Source: Pelagomonas calceolata (lineage: Eukaryota; Sar; Pelagophyceae; Pelagomonadales; Pelagomonadaceae). Taken from it: DNA of 64,000 bases. This document shows positions 10,101 through 19,167 of this stretch, piece by piece (position 1 is the stretch's first letter; every line of letters begins with the position of its first letter). The notes beneath the pieces are model-generated. The model saw nothing but the letters and a program-made list of their open reading frames with translations, made no database searches and was not told the DNA's origin. The DNA lies in contig CAKKNE010000004.1 of the NCBI GenBank assembly GCA_918797485.1, positions 1,116,001 to 1,180,000 on the forward strand. Direction: 5' to 3'. Both the position numbers and the translations under genes were made by a program.

Positions 10101-11150
10101 CACCGTCAACGTAGAGGTAGCCGAAAGCATGGCGCCCAGAGCTTCGCCGCCCGTGACGTAGCCCTCGCGCATCTCGCTGACCTCTTCTTTCTGGCCGATG
10201 AGGTTGTCCGCCAGGTCCAGCACTTGCAATTTCGACGCCGTGTTGAGCTCCAGGGCTTCGCAGAGCGCGCGGCACTCGTCGTCGTCGACATCAGAACGTC
10301 GCAGATGGACCTCCGTCAGCAGACAAGACCGTTGCGCGAGTAATTGCTGCAGGGCCTTGGCACCCTTCGCATCCAAGTCGTTCTCCGAGAGGTCGATGGA
10401 CCTCAGATCTTGTAGAGTTAATAAGCCATCTAAGAGTGGTGCTAGCGTCTTATCTGATAATCGATTCCCAGCGAGAGACAACCTCTCTAGACCGGGCAAG
10501 CGCGGCAAAGATGAAGCGACGGCCTCACCTAAAGGATCGCCGAGCGCCATGCCCGTCAGGTCCAATGAACGAGCATCAGCGTCGACGCGCGACAGGAAGG
10601 GATCAACTACGAGACCTTTGTCCGACGCGAATTTCACGAAGTTCCGGAAGCAGGCGCCCTCGTACAAGTCCGGGTTATCATTATCCATCTGCAGACACGT
10701 CTCCTCGGACAGGGCCGGGCGCGCATGAGCCGCCTTTTGTATTCTGAAGAACTCCCTCCTTCCTTTCGAGCCGGAGTGGTACGCTAGCACATCATACGGT
10801 CCATAGGCGGGTACAGAAGGGTCCCGTTCCTCCCTTTCCTCGACCTTCGCAATTTTCGGGGCCGGCGTGCGCCGTCGGATTTCCTGGGCCCTCCATCTTG
10901 ATTCTTCATCTCGTGTTTTAGCACCGAGCACATCCACTTTATGTCTCGTTTCTTTCGGGCAGGTCCACCTCGTGATGCGTTCTACTCGTTCGATCCACGC
11001 ATCCACGTGTTCCTTGAGCTTCGGCATGCCCGTCAAGTCGGGCGTCGGCGGCTTCGGCGGCGGTCTCTTTTTTTGTTGAAATGTTTCCGCTAGCACGGCG
11101 GCGTCGCGCCAGTAGGTCGAGGCTGTTGTTATAGTGTCGTCGTCGGCCAT
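7116..11150 (-). CDS. Large LRR and EF-hand-like protein
   Basis: A 1344-residue protein, ATG at 11150, no intron visible. The N-terminus is hydrophilic and Pro-rich. About residues 185-470 form RNase-inhibitor-type LRRs (LRSIDLSENDLDAKGAKALQ, LTVLDLSWNSIRGTSAKAL, LTLLDLSHNRLDEDGGVAVA). About 600-670 is an EF-hand-like pair with DADGSHSVDASE and then a Cys-rich degenerate site. About 740-880 is a helical domain (GFSRREAQDILDACAPS). The C-terminal third contains EEEE-rich linkers and unrecognised folds. LRR proteins of this plan are often structural or regulatory parts of flagella or cytoskeleton, which is inference. Its stop codon is immediately downstream of the LRR-kinase duplicate (convergent). 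Confidence 0.7.
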   Translation of the reverse strand: MADDDTITTASTYWRDAAVLAETFQQKKRPPPKPPTPDLTGMPKLKEHVDAWIERVERITRWTCPKETRHKVDVLGAKTRDEESRWRAQEIRRRTPAPKIAKVEEREERDPSVPAYGPYDVLAYHSGSKGRREFFRIQKAAHARPALSEETCLQMDNDNPDLYEGACFRNFVKFASDKGLVVDPFLSRVDADARSLDLTGMALGDPLGEAVASSLPRLPGLERLSLAGNRLSDKTLAPLLDGLLTLQDLRSIDLSENDLDAKGAKALQQLLAQRSCLLTEVHLRRSDVDDDECRALCEALELNTASKLQVLDLADNLIGQKEEVSEMREGYVTGGEALGAMLSATSTLTVLDLSWNSIRGTSAKALASAVKKNATLTLLDLSHNRLDEDGGVAVADALEANTSLTEVRMAHCFVGAKGSIVLSQALTERNTPLTVVDFAGNVPGKVGAAALLRAVRSLRGATSLSLIGCDCGRIYDVFDESDPGGEWDLETDDPYEFCVMRSLLRLANASDACRLATVKVSGSLVRLTRDEAAPSSQKLWKAVLAAIDKRQVPDLTDVLVAYGLDPPHSAVRALFEGVLEHIASQPSTTTKSGKEVPQPASPALVWDGVFRAACALADADGSHSVDASEASMICLDLLGVELCDAPKLIREASSGGCSCSFEEFAAYAAKTFAQQTPLLKPSPLLDGSEVWKVPRDEVLYVDVEIEPSFRPPTDRGSRGLAAMVRCCLTDDERLQLIQTAGQGFSRREAQDILDACAPSSGHLDAPTTYLLCKALAPSISTGCASFLSQNLTERQHLALRCELGPLWNVYVGLVDGHYAFDTTKDVEALTLLASKCKLDGPDTSKHQDRNPWRNGCVRVPVAVDAQPGDVVDVQANGETVSVTVPLTWQPGSPLWVSVNGDITLETALKAPAAEGEEEAEDEDAPKGRVVAFDVSCAAPVAKDAKPLSNEAFAAVKARLRCVEWRHSSNAKPESDAEHKREVASVRRKQASLAYAAAIAKGEDASMPDDTTESIGLAVLSGEDLLEVDDVPDAPEHLGVLAEKVSRALGAPEAVVLQGLVASRAHASELIASSPHGLDTVRLDATGGSIDEEEEEFDGASIQLTDGNERRATVCDTRVKHPCRLYVGRPGTGCFLEGTDPLPGDYGLAWLLVRLAHLEVIACTTYFTSAQAFDLYEHMPSGDAWAEIRIKLLVILFSRVVDVSNFCARCNDLPLSDALRLRHRLGILTVWDPRISLKSGVLRLSRKDDRLVAKTILALAGGSSAPAFANGQFRAAEDPLVLGGWAPPDEKEWAEMDPADMSETKLPTQGTLTFSSTADPGPSGESFLDLVACGRERPAGAVFLV

Positions 11151-11626
11151 GGTTCGTGACGACGCGTCGACGGCGTCGGGCGCGGCGTTTGTCGGTGCAA
11201 GGAGTGTGGGGCTCCCGAGGCGCAGTGGTGACGACCGCGGGCCGGGCAGCCTCGTCGATGCAGGTCAAACCGTTTCGATGCGTGTGCGTCTGCTTGGTCT
11301 GCGGCTGGAGGGCGCCGGAGACGCAACAGGCCTCTGCTGCGTTAAAAAATGATGAGAGGCAGCAGAGCGCTGGAGGCCGCGCCGCGGGCCAATTTGGCCT
11401 CCGATGACTCTGAGGGCGTCCTCGGGAGCGCGGGAGCGGTGCGTCTACCCTCACAGCTAGCGGCGTGTAAGACACTAGCCAGCACAAAGCAAGCAGGGCA
11501 AACCAAAGCCTTTGTTGCGCACGCGCGCACGCCTCAAGCACAGAGGCGACATACGCATTTTCTTCTGCGCAGCGCGCCGCCTGTACTCACCAAATTTCAA
11601 GCGCGCGGACGCCGCCGCCGCATAGA
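11151..11626. promoter_or_regulatory. Bidirectional promoter region with GCTAG palindrome motif
   Basis: Spacer between the divergent LRR gene (minus) and SWC4 (plus). It carries one copy of the recurrent motif at 11456-11479, flanked by GCTAG and CTAGC, about 150 bp from the SWC4 ATG and 300 bp from the LRR ATG. No coding region is supported. Confidence 0.5.
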
Positions 11627-12793
11627 ATGGCCTCTAAATTAGCGGGAGGCGAAGTAGTACTAGATCACGGCACCTTCAAGGCTAATCAACCACCATTAGC
11701 CCCAAAACGCAAGCTCAAAATAGACCGGAAGAAGTCGGACGTGGAGTGGCAGTGGGCTCCCTTTACCAATCAAGCCCGAGAAGATGGGTTAGTCCTCCAT
11801 CACTGGCAAAAAAAAGGCGTCGAGTTCGCCGAGTACCCCTACGCGCGCTTCAACACGAAGCTGGAACGAGTGACGTACACGGATGATGAATACGAGCGGT
11901 TACTCGCGGACCGGCACTGGACGCGGAGTGATACGGACTACCTCATTAATTTGTGCCATAGACTGGACCTGAGGTGGCCCGTCATCCTCGATCGGTACGC
12001 GCCGGTGCCGCCGCGACCGTTGGAGCAATTACAGAGGCGCTACTACCATTGCGCGCACGCTTTGGCGCGGGATCGCTATCGGAGGTCGCGGGGTGGTCGA
12101 TTAGAAAGCGAGGGCGGCGTGCCGGCCTACGTGGACCAGTCGCAGGCGCTGGGGATTTCGTCGCGGACGCGAGACTTTGATGTGGCCTACGAGGAGAAAC
12201 GGCGTCGCCAAGCCCACGTCGCGTACTGCCGCACGCGGGCCGAGGAGGCCGAAGAAAGACGTTTAAGGGACGAGCTGAAGGCCGTCGAGCTCGAATCGAG
12301 AAGACTGAAGCGACGCGCGCGCGGCCAGCCCGCCGACGAGCCCCCCCGTAGAAGTGGATTGGAGGCCGCGCGCCTGGCGGCGAACGCGATTGCGCCGCCG
12401 AAAAGACCGCAGCCCGGCCAGCCCTACTTGCAATCTTCGAGACTGAAGCCTCCGGAGGGCGCGCAGGGCCTCTCGAAAGGCATGCTCACCAAGTTAGCGT
12501 TGGTGCTGGAAGAGTTAGGTGTACCAGCTAGACCGATTCCCACCAAGTTATCGTGTGACGCGTATGATGCTCTACGTAGAGATATCGTGACACTCCTGTC
12601 GCTGCAGAAGCTGGCCACGTCCAAGGACTTGGAGCTGCGGCAGATGCGCCGTGCTGCGGACGACCAGCACGCGCGGGCGCAGCACGCGGCGCGGGCGGCG
12701 CAGCAACATACGAGAGCTCAAGCGTATGCCGCGCCCAAACGGACGGCGCCGCAAGTTACAAGGGGGCAGGTCCAGAAGCGGGCGCGGCGCTAG
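11627..12793 (+). CDS. DMAP1: SWC4/DMAP1 homologue (SWR1 and NuA4 complex subunit)
   Basis: A 388-residue protein. The order KPPxxPKRKLKIDRKKSDVEW, WQWAPFTNQAR, FAEYPYARFNTKLERVTYTDDEY is diagnostic for DMAP1/SWC4. The SANT/Myb-like domain covers about residues 86-150 (HWTRSDTDYLINLCHRLDLR, WPVILDRY, LEQLQRRYY). A Glu/Arg-rich coiled coil follows at about 195-235, then a conserved C-terminal helical part (LSKGMLTKLALVLEELGVPA) and a basic tail. In other eukaryotes it is shared by the SWR1 (H2A.Z exchange) and NuA4 (histone acetylation) complexes. Length is usual for the family. Nucleus is the expected site. Confidence 0.92.
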   Translation: MASKLAGGEVVLDHGTFKANQPPLAPKRKLKIDRKKSDVEWQWAPFTNQAREDGLVLHHWQKKGVEFAEYPYARFNTKLERVTYTDDEYERLLADRHWTRSDTDYLINLCHRLDLRWPVILDRYAPVPPRPLEQLQRRYYHCAHALARDRYRRSRGGRLESEGGVPAYVDQSQALGISSRTRDFDVAYEEKRRRQAHVAYCRTRAEEAEERRLRDELKAVELESRRLKRRARGQPADEPPRRSGLEAARLAANAIAPPKRPQPGQPYLQSSRLKPPEGAQGLSKGMLTKLALVLEELGVPARPIPTKLSCDAYDALRRDIVTLLSLQKLATSKDLELRQMRRAADDQHARAQHAARAAQQHTRAQAYAAPKRTAPQVTRGQVQKRARR

Positions 12794-12917
12794 GGTAAGG
12801 GCTTTCTTTCCATTTGTCGCGTCGACGGCGTTTTGGGAAGACTCGTCCGTATGCCGTAGAAACCCGCCCACCAGCTAAACTCGAGGAGTGCGGCCTCCAG
12901 GGCTCCGCTGGTCGATG

Positions 12918-12989
12918 TTACGGTGCTAGGACTAGTGGGCGGAGCCCCTGTCCGCGCGGACGCGTGGGCTAGCTGTGTAAGACACTAGC
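12918..12989. repeat. Composite intergenic repeat: GGTGCTAGGACT repeat plus GCTAG palindrome motif
   Basis: Between SWC4 and the MYND gene. 12918-12949 is one copy of the repeat beginning TTACGGTGCTAGGACTAGTG and continuing to GGAGCCCCT. 12968-12989 is the palindrome-flanked motif (GCTAG...TGTAAGACACTAGC), about 107 bp before the MYND start. The same order of the two repeats recurs near 26.7-26.9 kb and at 61.3 kb. Confidence 0.6.
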
Positions 12990-13095
12990 AAGCCAAAAAG
13001 TGCCTGATGTGCGGTGCACACGACAACTACCGCGCCGACTTCAGTGCCACATCCGGTCATACTCTCTGCCAACCGATCGCTCGCAACAATAACCG

Positions 13096-13620
13096 ATGGG
13101 CAAGAAGAGCCGGCGACAAAAACAGCAAGAACCAAAAGAATTGGGGGAGCGCTGGGACGCGATGGCGTTTTTGATATACGAAGACGGAACGCCAATTAGC
13201 GATGATGACTTTAAACAGTTGAGGGAAGCGAAACGCCAAGCGATGGTTGTGGTGGACACGAGGTGTCGGTACCCGATCGGCAAAGATAATATTACTCACG
13301 ACTGGCTGGATGAATATCAATGGGCGGTCGCGTTCCCTCGCATCCAAACCAAGGGTTTGGACAGTGCGATAAGGGCCTTGAAACGCTGGCCACGCTTGCA
13401 GCCGTATTGGCCGCGCCTCCGGCGCCGCGTCTGCGACCACTGCCACGCGCAGGTCGCCTTGTCTGAGCCGCGGTATCTGGTCTGTGGCGGGTGCGGTGTG
13501 GCGCGCTACTGTTGTGAGGCGTGCCAGCGCGCTGATTGGGAGTGGCACCAGATGTACTGCCCGGACATGGCCCGGCGGCGAAGAATTTATGAGGCGACAA
13601 AATGGGAGCGGGGGTTGTAA
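13096..13620 (+). CDS. MYND zinc-finger protein
   Basis: A 174-residue protein, ATG at 13096. The C-terminal half holds a MYND finger: CDHCHAQV, CGGCGVARYCCEACQ, then DWEWHQMYC, giving the C-x2-C, C-x2-C, C-x3-C, H-x3-C ligand set. The N-terminus is basic (MGKKSRRQKQQ). MYND fingers bind Pro-rich partner peptides in regulatory and methyltransferase proteins; there is no SET domain here. The partner is unknown. The gene faces the FKBP-cyclophilin gene tail-to-tail. Confidence 0.8.
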   Translation: MGKKSRRQKQQEPKELGERWDAMAFLIYEDGTPISDDDFKQLREAKRQAMVVVDTRCRYPIGKDNITHDWLDEYQWAVAFPRIQTKGLDSAIRALKRWPRLQPYWPRLRRRVCDHCHAQVALSEPRYLVCGGCGVARYCCEACQRADWEWHQMYCPDMARRRRIYEATKWERGL

Positions 13621-13644
13621 GAATTCTGGATAGGAGTAGTAGAA

Positions 13645-13740
13645 AACCCCCAGCACGCCGTTGCCGCGAGATAAATACATAAGAAATACCTAAGCCCAAG
13701 CACGCCGTCACGGTCGCCGCGAGATAAACTAAAACCCCAT
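13645..13740. repeat. Direct repeat in the convergent 3' region
   Basis: Two near copies of a unit beginning AGCACGCCGT and ending GCCGCGAGATAAA lie between the stop codons of the convergent MYND and FKBP-cyclophilin genes. They may belong to both 3' ends (termination or polyadenylation), but I cannot show this from sequence. Confidence 0.4.
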
Positions 13741-13746
13741 TACTCG

Positions 13747-15523
13747 CTAGGGCGCGTCGCTCGCGTCCTCGTCCCCCGTCAGCGCGGGCAGCTCCCCCGA
13801 CGCCGTGATCGTGCAAGCCTTGAGGGGCTTATCTGAATCATCCACGTCAACACTCTCGATGGCCTGCACTATATCGACACCACTCACGACGCGCCCGAAG
13901 ACCACATGCTTCCCGTCGAGATGAGGACATTTGACAGTGGTAATGAAGAACTGCGAGCCGTTCGTATGTCTCCCAGCATTGGCCATGGACAATAGGTAAG
14001 GCTCATTATGCGTATCGATGAACGCCTCGTCATCAAATTTACCGCCGTAGATAGAAGCACCTCCCGTCCCATCACCCTTGGTCACATCTCCCCCTTGGAT
14101 CATGAAATCCTTGATGACCCGATGGAACGAACAGCCCTGGTAATGCAACGACTCGTACCCGTTGCAGATGGCCAGAAAATTGTTCACCGTTTTCGGGACC
14201 GTATCATCGTACAACTCCATGAGAATTCTACCCTTACTGATGCCATCGATGGAAATGTCGAAGAAGGCCCGCTTCAGGCCCTTCTGGTGGTCTACCGGTG
14301 CCAGAGGGTTCGCACCGGGCTTCGCGAGGTCGTAATCCTCATCACTGAGATCGTCGTAGTCATCTATCTTGCGGGGTTCCTTGGGCCTATTACTGGACGC
14401 GAAGCCCTCGAGCTTCGAGAACATGCCGCCATAGGTGTTCTTCAGTTGTTTCTGCTGCGTCTTTTTCGCGGCGACGACGTCTCTCAATGCTCTTTTGGAC
14501 GCTACATTCGTAGCGTCCAGCGCCACCGCTTTCTTCAAGCACGAAATCGCCTCGTCGAAGTCCTTGGTCTTGCCGAGCGCGACGCCTTTGCGGTAGAGGG
14601 CCTTGACGTTGTCCGCATCCTTCTTAAGTACTTTGTCGCACTGCTCGACGCACGACGGCCAGTCCTTCATGGAGGACGCTACTGCTGCCAAATTGCCGTA
14701 GAGTGGTGTCAGCGATGCCTTGACCTGTGTCGAACGACAGCGTACTCGCGCTGCCCGTGGACGCTCTGATGATCACGAAGACGCCATCGACGCGACTTGA
14801 AGTTCAGAAAACCTCAGAAACAGACACTGAGCCACGGACCTCGTCCGACTCGTACTCGCCGAAGTAAACGGCACTTTCATATCTCCTTTTAGCCCGCTGG
14901 AAGTCGCCCTTCTTGAACCAATTATTTCCATTGTCCTTCAGTGATTGGATGTGGGCCAGTCTCTCAGTGTCATCTGCCATCTCGTGCGACACGGGAGCTT
15001 TGTCGAAATCCAACAAAGTTAATCGTACGGTAGAATCCTCATCAGTCGGCAGACCCTCCTCGGCACCCTTCTTCACGACCACATCACAAACTTCCTTTTT
15101 ACGCATGGTCTTCAACACGTCATCAAAAAAACCAATCGGGCTTTGACCCTCATCAATACATAAAGTACAGGTTGTTTCTTCGGTATGAGTCTTCATGTTC
15201 ACACCCGTGCCGGACCAGACCTTGTACGAGACCTCGCACTTGCACAGCTCCTTCGGCGTCTCCCAGCCCTCGCCCGGCGTGACTCGCTGCTTTATCACTG
15301 ATTGATCTTCATATAAATCTCGGGGCTGGTCCCCGTCGGAAGAGTAGCCGCTCGAATCGGTGGACGCGTCGTCGCCGAAGTCCTGGTTGTAGCGCTCGAG
15401 GGCCGCTCGCGCGTCGCCTTCCGCATTATACACGGCTCGCGGTTGCTGGTTCCGCGACGGCGGCAGGGGCTCGGGCTCGGGCTGGTCCTCGAGCTCGGGC
15501 ATCTGGGGGTTCTCGAGGCCCAT
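13747..15523 (-). CDS. FKBP - TPR - cyclophilin fusion (dual-family immunophilin)
   Basis: Two exons, 15523-14840 and 14724-13747, coding 553 residues. The ATG at 15523 ([19 protein letters not shown]) is used. Residues about 75-190 are a degenerate FKBP-like domain, like the second domain of FKBP4/5. The TPR region spans the splice ([18 protein letters not shown], then [19 protein letters not shown] and [18 protein letters not shown]). Residues about 380-540 are a cyclophilin peptidyl-prolyl isomerase with [30 protein letters not shown] and [10 protein letters not shown], all catalytic positions present. The splice is set by TPR continuity (SDE to VKASLTP). FKBP and cyclophilin are normally separate families; fusions (FCBP) are known from apicomplexans. 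Probably a cytosolic chaperone co-factor. Confidence 0.88.
14725..14839 (-). mobile_element. Introner-like intron in the FKBP-cyclophilin gene
   Basis: A 115-bp intron, GTCCGTGG...GACACAG, with an internal CGCGTCGATGGCGT module. The 8 bp at the donor (GTCCGTGG) and the 8 bp after the acceptor (GTCAAGGC) agree at 5 of 8 positions, so any target duplication has decayed. Phase 0. Confidence 0.6.
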
Positions 15524-15637
15524 GGCTGCTTTGTTCTTGCGCGGCGGGCTGCAGGCTCTCTGTGCAGATCTCTTGTTGGGCGGCACTAGACGCGCTGTCG
15601 TTGCAGCGATGGTCTTGCGCAGCGCAGCGATGCTCAA

Positions 15638-16000
15638 GGCTGAGCTTAAATATAGCCTATTCGATCGATGCGAGAGTATGGCCCGCTCTGCGATCGAAAT
15701 CTTGTGGGCGGCCGAAATCTAGTGGGTTATAACTAGCTCCGTGCGCTTTAGATAGCGCTTTTTCTACCATCGGACGGTTCGCTCCGCCTGAGACAACCTT
15801 CTGGTGGGTGGCGCGCGAATATTTGAAATCGTTCGGGCAGCCCCCTGCATGAGATGCCCCAAGAGCTAAATTTGCCGGCTGATTCCGGACCGCGAGGCAC
15901 CCAAGCCATCACAGCGACGACCAAATAAAACGGCGCACCACCGTCGGCAAACTGTCCGCACTGCTGAGCTGCCCAAAGGGCTGCCCACACACGCGCAAGC
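15638..16000. other. Upstream region of divergent genes, no feature recognised
   Basis: Spacer between the FKBP-cyclophilin gene (minus) and the small EF-hand-like gene (plus). I see no repeat, RNA gene or convincing coding frame. Confidence 0.4.
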
Positions 16001-16426
16001 ATGAGGTTCCGCGAGGGCGCGGCCTACCCCTTCCTCTTTGCGGAAGACGACCCCACAGAACCAACGACGAAGGCGCGCATCGACCTGCCGCGCGTGTCCT
16101 CCGACGCCGACCTCGCGCTCAAAAAGCTCGCGGCGGGCCTCGGCGCCTGCGCCGACGCGCAGTCCGAGCTCGTCAAGGGCGGGCGGCGGCGGACCGAGGA
16201 ATCACTCACTGGTGATGAACGAGCGAGACGGCTCTTCCGCGTCGCGGACCCCGATAGCACCGGAAGGTGCGACGCGCACCGCTTCGCGACGCTGGCCGAG
16301 AGCTGCGGCCTTAATCAAGAGGACGCGGCGGCGGCGCTGGAGGCGTGCGGCGGCAGGCCTTTTGTGGAGGAGGACGCATTCATCAAAGCGGTCGGGCCGC
16401 ACGCGGAGAGTAGGCACCATAAGTAA
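16001..16426 (+). CDS. Small EF-hand-like protein
   Basis: A 141-residue protein from ATG 16001. About residues 74-105 resemble one degenerate EF-hand: helix RARRLFRVA, loop DPDSTGRCDAHRF, helix ATLAESCG. A second, weaker helix-loop-helix follows (EEDAFIKAV). The loop keeps acidic residues at positions 1 and 3 but the last ligand is lost, so calcium binding is doubtful. No targeting signal seen. Function unknown. Confidence 0.5.
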   Translation: MRFREGAAYPFLFAEDDPTEPTTKARIDLPRVSSDADLALKKLAAGLGACADAQSELVKGGRRRTEESLTGDERARRLFRVADPDSTGRCDAHRFATLAESCGLNQEDAAAALEACGGRPFVEEDAFIKAVGPHAESRHHK

Positions 16427-16462
16427 TGGGTGGTTCAAGTTATCCAGAGGAGGGGAAGGGGA

Positions 16463-17284
16463 TCAGCCGAGGTAGGACTTCCTCGACGACGTGGCCGAGC
16501 GGCTCGAGCCCGAGCCGACGGACGCGGCGGCTAGGGACCGCGTCGACCGGAAGGACATGGCGGACAGGAGCCTTGAGGAGCGCCCGTGCCTCGTCGGCGG
16601 CGTCTTGGGGAGCGTGCGCCGGCGCGCGTTCGTCCCGGGTGCGAAGTCCGGCGGCTCGCCGGCGTCGCCCTCCTTGCGGTCGGCGTACCACTTCACCGCG
16701 TCGATCAGGTCGCCGAAGAGGGGTGCTTGTTCGGTGATGGTCGCGCCGTCCGCGGCCTGGCGGCTCCACTCGAAGGTGCGCGGATACAAGCGCTCGAGCA
16801 GCGGCTCGACGGTGGCGTAGCTCGGCCGCCCCCGCGCCGCCGTGGCGAGGGGCTCGAGGCCCGCGAAGGACCGGCGCTCGCGCAACACCCGAGAAGGCTC
16901 CGGTGGTGTGACGACGTCAGCGGCGCCGTCGCGCGCGCTCTCGAGGCTGCTCAGCGACACGACCTTGCCGTCTCTGTGTCTATTCTCGTACAGTTCGACG
17001 AAGAGACCTGTGTGCGATACAGTCGCGTCGATGGCGTGGGGTGCCTTGATAATACACCCACGTTCGCGTTTGTTCCGGTGGCTGGTACGATCGTCACTGT
17101 CTGTGCAAATGCGTCCGGCGCGACGTACCGGACATCCTTCGGGAGAAGGACTTCCTCCAAGGCGCGGAGCCCCGTGAGCGCTTTTGACGGGATCACGCCT
17201 AGTTTTGAATTCTCGCGGATTGCGCGCCGGCGACAGGCCGCGCGGCGGCGAGGGCCGCCACCAGGATTTGCCAGGCGCGCGCCA
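16463..17284 (-). CDS. Probable secreted protein, exon structure unresolved
   Basis: The ATG at 17284 opens a clear signal peptide (MARAWQILVAALAAARPVAG) but that frame stops 28 residues on. A second frame just downstream reads ALTGLRALEEVLLPKDVRYV, reminiscent of BspA-type LRR repeats. After an intron ending in CGCACACAG near 17011, the frame LFVELYENRHRDGKVVSLSS continues to the stop at 16463. The intron near 17011-17060 contains the module ACGCCATCGACGCGAC and is probably a short introner. Joining the signal peptide to the rest needs at least one more intron that I could not place. Coordinates are the outer limits. No family recognised. Confidence 0.35.
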   Translation of the reverse strand, partial: WRAPGKSWWRPSPPRGLSPARNPREFKTRRDPVKSAHGAPRLGGSPSPEGCPVRRAGRICTDSDDRTSHRNKRERGCIIKAPHAIDATVSHTGLFVELYENRHRDGKVVSLSSLESARDGAADVVTPPEPSRVLRERRSFAGLEPLATAARGRPSYATVEPLLERLYPRTFEWSRQAADGATITEQAPLFGDLIDAVKWYADRKEGDAGEPPDFAPGTNARRRTLPKTPPTRHGRSSRLLSAMSFRSTRSLAAASVGSGSSRSATSSRKSYLG

Positions 17285-17392
17285 TGGACGTCCGCTTCCT
17301 TCCGCAATTCCTTTGCCCCGTACTTGCGAGGACGCGACGCCGGGGCGAGGCCTGAGGCCGGGGGTTTCCTTTAGCTTGCAATTTCCAGCCAA

Positions 17393-17922
17393 CGCGTAGG
17401 AATGGCGCCGCGAGAAGCAGATCGCCGAGGAGAACAGCTTTCGAGTCGTCGAGTCGCCCTACGTCGCGGTAGGCGCCGCGGGCAGATAATGGCAGATATA
17501 GGTTTGATGCCTCGGTGTCTTGGCTCGCCCGCGGATTGATCCAGAGGCGTCTATCCGCGAGGAACTACGCTTCTCCTGCCCGCTTGGTACCAATCGCGAC
17601 GTTTCTGGGATTTGGTTTGCTTGCTAGTGTGTTACAGGCCGCTAGCCCGATTATACTCCGGCAAAAAAAACGCGCTGTGGCTCCACGCGCTGGCCGACGC
17701 ATCGCTTGGAAGCTGTAAGCGACGCGTCATAACTCGCTGGAGGCGTGGACAAACGCCCAGTTGCTCGCGCGCCCGCAACCGCTGCATCCCACCCAGCCAG
17801 CGCGTCCGTTTCGGCAGCCGTCGCGCCGCACGCGCCGCCGACGAGCCAGCAGCCGCCGCGACGATAGACGCAAACCAAGGCGTACGAAACGATAGACGAA
17901 AACCAAGGCGTACGAAACGACG
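17393..17922 (+). promoter_or_regulatory. Promoter region of the SnRK-like kinase gene
   Basis: Contains the palindrome-flanked motif at 17623-17646 (GCTAGTGTGTTACAGG...CTAGC) and, directly before the start codon, a 28-bp tandem duplication (17861-17888 and 17889-17916, one mismatch). No coding region is supported. Confidence 0.5.
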
Positions 17923-19167
17923 ATGGCAGCAAAAAAGCAAGTCGGCAAGTATGAGATCGGCCGCACGTTAGGTGAAGGAACTTTTGGGAAAGTGAAACAT
18001 GCCGTCCACGTGAGCTCAAGGGTCGAAGTCGCCATAAAGGTACTAGACAAGGAACGCATCCAGAAGCAGTCCATGGGCTCGCAGATAAAAAAGGAGATTA
18101 GTATTATGAAACAATTAAGTCACGAAAACGTCGTCAAGCTTAAGGAGGTCCTCGCGTCGCGCACAAAAATATTTATTGTATTGGAGTTAGTTACTGGAGG
18201 GGAATTATTTGATCTCATAGTGCAGCGAGGTAGACTAGATGAAGCGGCATCGAGGATCTACTTCCGACAACTCGTGAGCGGCGTCGCCTACTGCCACTCG
18301 CAGGGCGTCGCGCACCGCGACCTCAAGCCCGAGAACCTGCTGCTGGACTCAGAGGGCACCCTGAAAATCTCGGACTTTGGATTGTCAGCCCTGTACGACG
18401 GCGAAGAGGGTAGTACGCGGTCGCAGATGCTGCACACGACGTGCGGCACGCCGAACTACGTGGCTCCCGAGGTCCTGCAGAATGAAGGATATGTAGGAAG
18501 AATAGCCGACTGCTGGTCCATTGGAGTTATCTTATATGTACTTTTGGCCGGTTTCTTACCTTTTGACGAAGCCACGATGTCCGCTTTATTTGACAAAATA
18601 AAACGGGCAGAATTTGCCTATCCAGCTCATTTCTCCGACGGCGTCAAGGTCTTGATCGATTCGTTGTTGGTCGCGGATCCCCAGAAGCGGGCGACACTCA
18701 CGGACGTCCAAAAGGACCGGTGGTTTTTGGACCAGTCGCTGTCGACTGTGGCTACTGATCAAGTAGTACAGCCGCTGATGCGGAAGAAGTCTTCCTTAAA
18801 AACGTCGAAGTCTACCAGAGTGCAGTCGCTGACGTCGTCGTCGTCCCCGACGCAAGTGGTCGAGGCTTTGCGGAAAGCGCTCGTCGCGTCGGGCGCGACT
18901 TTAGCTGAAGATGCGCCGCCGAAGCCGGAGGAGACGGAGGACGAGACCGATGACGAAGGGCCGGGAACACGGTCCGTCGAGGCGTCGCTGCAGTCGCCGT
19001 CCGGGCTGTTGGCTTTGGTAGCGACGGCGCGGCCCGCCGATAACGGGGCGGCGCTGGATCTGCTGCGAGGCAAGGGCGACATCCTCGCCTTCCAGGCGTG
19101 GCTCCAGGGCGTCCTGGAGGCCGTCCGCGCGGCGGGCGTGACTTTAACGGGGCCGCCGGAGCCCTAG
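17923..19167 (+). CDS. CAMK/SnRK-type serine/threonine kinase
   Basis: A 414-residue protein. The kinase domain covers about residues 10-265: glycine loop GRTLGEGTFGKVK, VAIKVLDKE, HRDLKPENLLL near 131, DFG near 150, CGTPNYVAPEV near 178 and DCWSIGVILYVLLAG. All catalytic residues are present. The pattern matches SNF1/AMPK- and CIPK-like kinases. The C-terminus has a Ser/Thr-rich linker, an acidic patch (EETEDETDDEGPG) and a final helical segment that might be a diverged KA1 or regulatory domain; no clear NAF motif is seen. Likely cytosolic energy, nutrient or calcium signalling. Confidence 0.85.
   Translation: MAAKKQVGKYEIGRTLGEGTFGKVKHAVHVSSRVEVAIKVLDKERIQKQSMGSQIKKEISIMKQLSHENVVKLKEVLASRTKIFIVLELVTGGELFDLIVQRGRLDEAASRIYFRQLVSGVAYCHSQGVAHRDLKPENLLLDSEGTLKISDFGLSALYDGEEGSTRSQMLHTTCGTPNYVAPEVLQNEGYVGRIADCWSIGVILYVLLAGFLPFDEATMSALFDKIKRAEFAYPAHFSDGVKVLIDSLLVADPQKRATLTDVQKDRWFLDQSLSTVATDQVVQPLMRKKSSLKTSKSTRVQSLTSSSSPTQVVEALRKALVASGATLAEDAPPKPEETEDETDDEGPGTRSVEASLQSPSGLLALVATARPADNGAALDLLRGKGDILAFQAWLQGVLEAVRAAGVTLTGPPEP

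Noticed and set aside
14008-14769. 253-residue plus-strand frame
   Set aside because: Antisense to the cyclophilin domain, which has clear catalytic motifs.
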